Shown piece by piece: positions 63,918 to 64,000 of a stretch of DNA of 64,000 nucleotides (position 1 is the stretch's first letter; each line of letters begins with the position of its first letter). A program made the translations under genes and the position numbers. The notes under the pieces are model-generated. The model was not told the DNA's origin. It worked only from the letters and a program-made list of their open reading frames with translations, and made no database searches. This DNA comes from Sinotaia quadrata (lineage: Eukaryota; Mollusca; Gastropoda; Architaenioglossa; Viviparidae), in contig CM054180.1 in the NCBI GenBank assembly GCA_028829895.1, positions 90,769,135 through 90,833,134 of the forward strand, written 5' to 3'.

Positions 63918-64000
63918 TTGTAAAACCTCACATTAACGCGACCCCGCTATTAATGCTATCCAATTTTATGGACCCCAATTATCATATTATATTGAGGTTT
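63918..64000. mobile_element. Pogo-type MITE, cut by the window edge
   Basis: TAAAACCTCACATTAACGCG at 63921 and the complementary TTGAGGTTT at the last bases give inverted ends (AAACCTCA/TGAGGTTT) around an approximately 80-bp core with ACCCCGCTATTAATGC, as in pogo/Tigger-type short elements. The right flank is outside. Confidence 0.5.

Overview
The window is AT-rich, intron-rich, repeat-laden nuclear DNA from an animal, probably an invertebrate. Genes have GT-AG introns of 1-8 kb and most of the sequence is DNA transposons (hAT, mariner, pogo-like), non-LTR retrotransposon pieces and LTR material. The sequence does not let me fix the phylum. There is no bacterial-style operon, CRISPR array, rRNA or tRNA that I can support.

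Two protein genes can be assembled exon by exon with matching splice phases, both on the + strand. The first is a complete HENMT1/Hen1 small-RNA 2'-O-methyltransferase (six coding exons, 17908-34114, 434 residues, four metal ligands conserved, poly(A) signal at 34287). The second is the 5' part of a TSSK-like kinase gene (four exons, 45901-61703) whose catalytic loop and activation loop are degenerate (HGN for HRD, DYG for DFG, no alpha-C glutamate), so it is probably a pseudokinase. Its promoter-proximal DNA has three TGACGT motifs, one a full palindromic CRE. Both genes belong to families that act in the germ line, which makes a germline neighbourhood plausible but unproven. A third, unrecognised, single exon lies on the - strand at 2136-2360, and two weaker exon candidates lie at 58602-58728 and 61967-62227.

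Layout: 1-710 tail of a Ty3/gypsy pol; 2136-2360 minus-strand exon; 2605-4198 repeat family X; 4304-6552 hAT element with perfect 8-bp target duplication and an unusual internal ORF cargo; 8590-9960 an isolated relic of the same cargo; 12297-12480 hAT MITE; 14235-15700 first copy of repeat family Y; 16141-16470 minisatellite; 16675-17755 mariner relic; 17868-34300 HENMT1, whose introns hold two LINE relics, two more Y copies, a solo LTR with its target duplication and a perfect 36-bp hairpin; 34388-42108 nested block (family X, then an LTR, then a 3.3-kb hAT with a nearly complete broken transposase); 43960-45085 LINE relic; 45661-61703 TSSK-like gene with large repeat-filled introns; 61704-64000 mostly unassigned, with a possible pogo-type MITE starting at the right edge.

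The most unusual observations are the minisatellite built from the intron/exon junction of kinase exon 3, the shared ORF cargo between a hAT transposon and a second locus, the pseudokinase signature, the perfect hairpin inside HENMT1, the 41-bp duplication spanning the HENMT1 stop codon, and the three-level nested transposon block with a paralogous empty site at about 46.97 kb.
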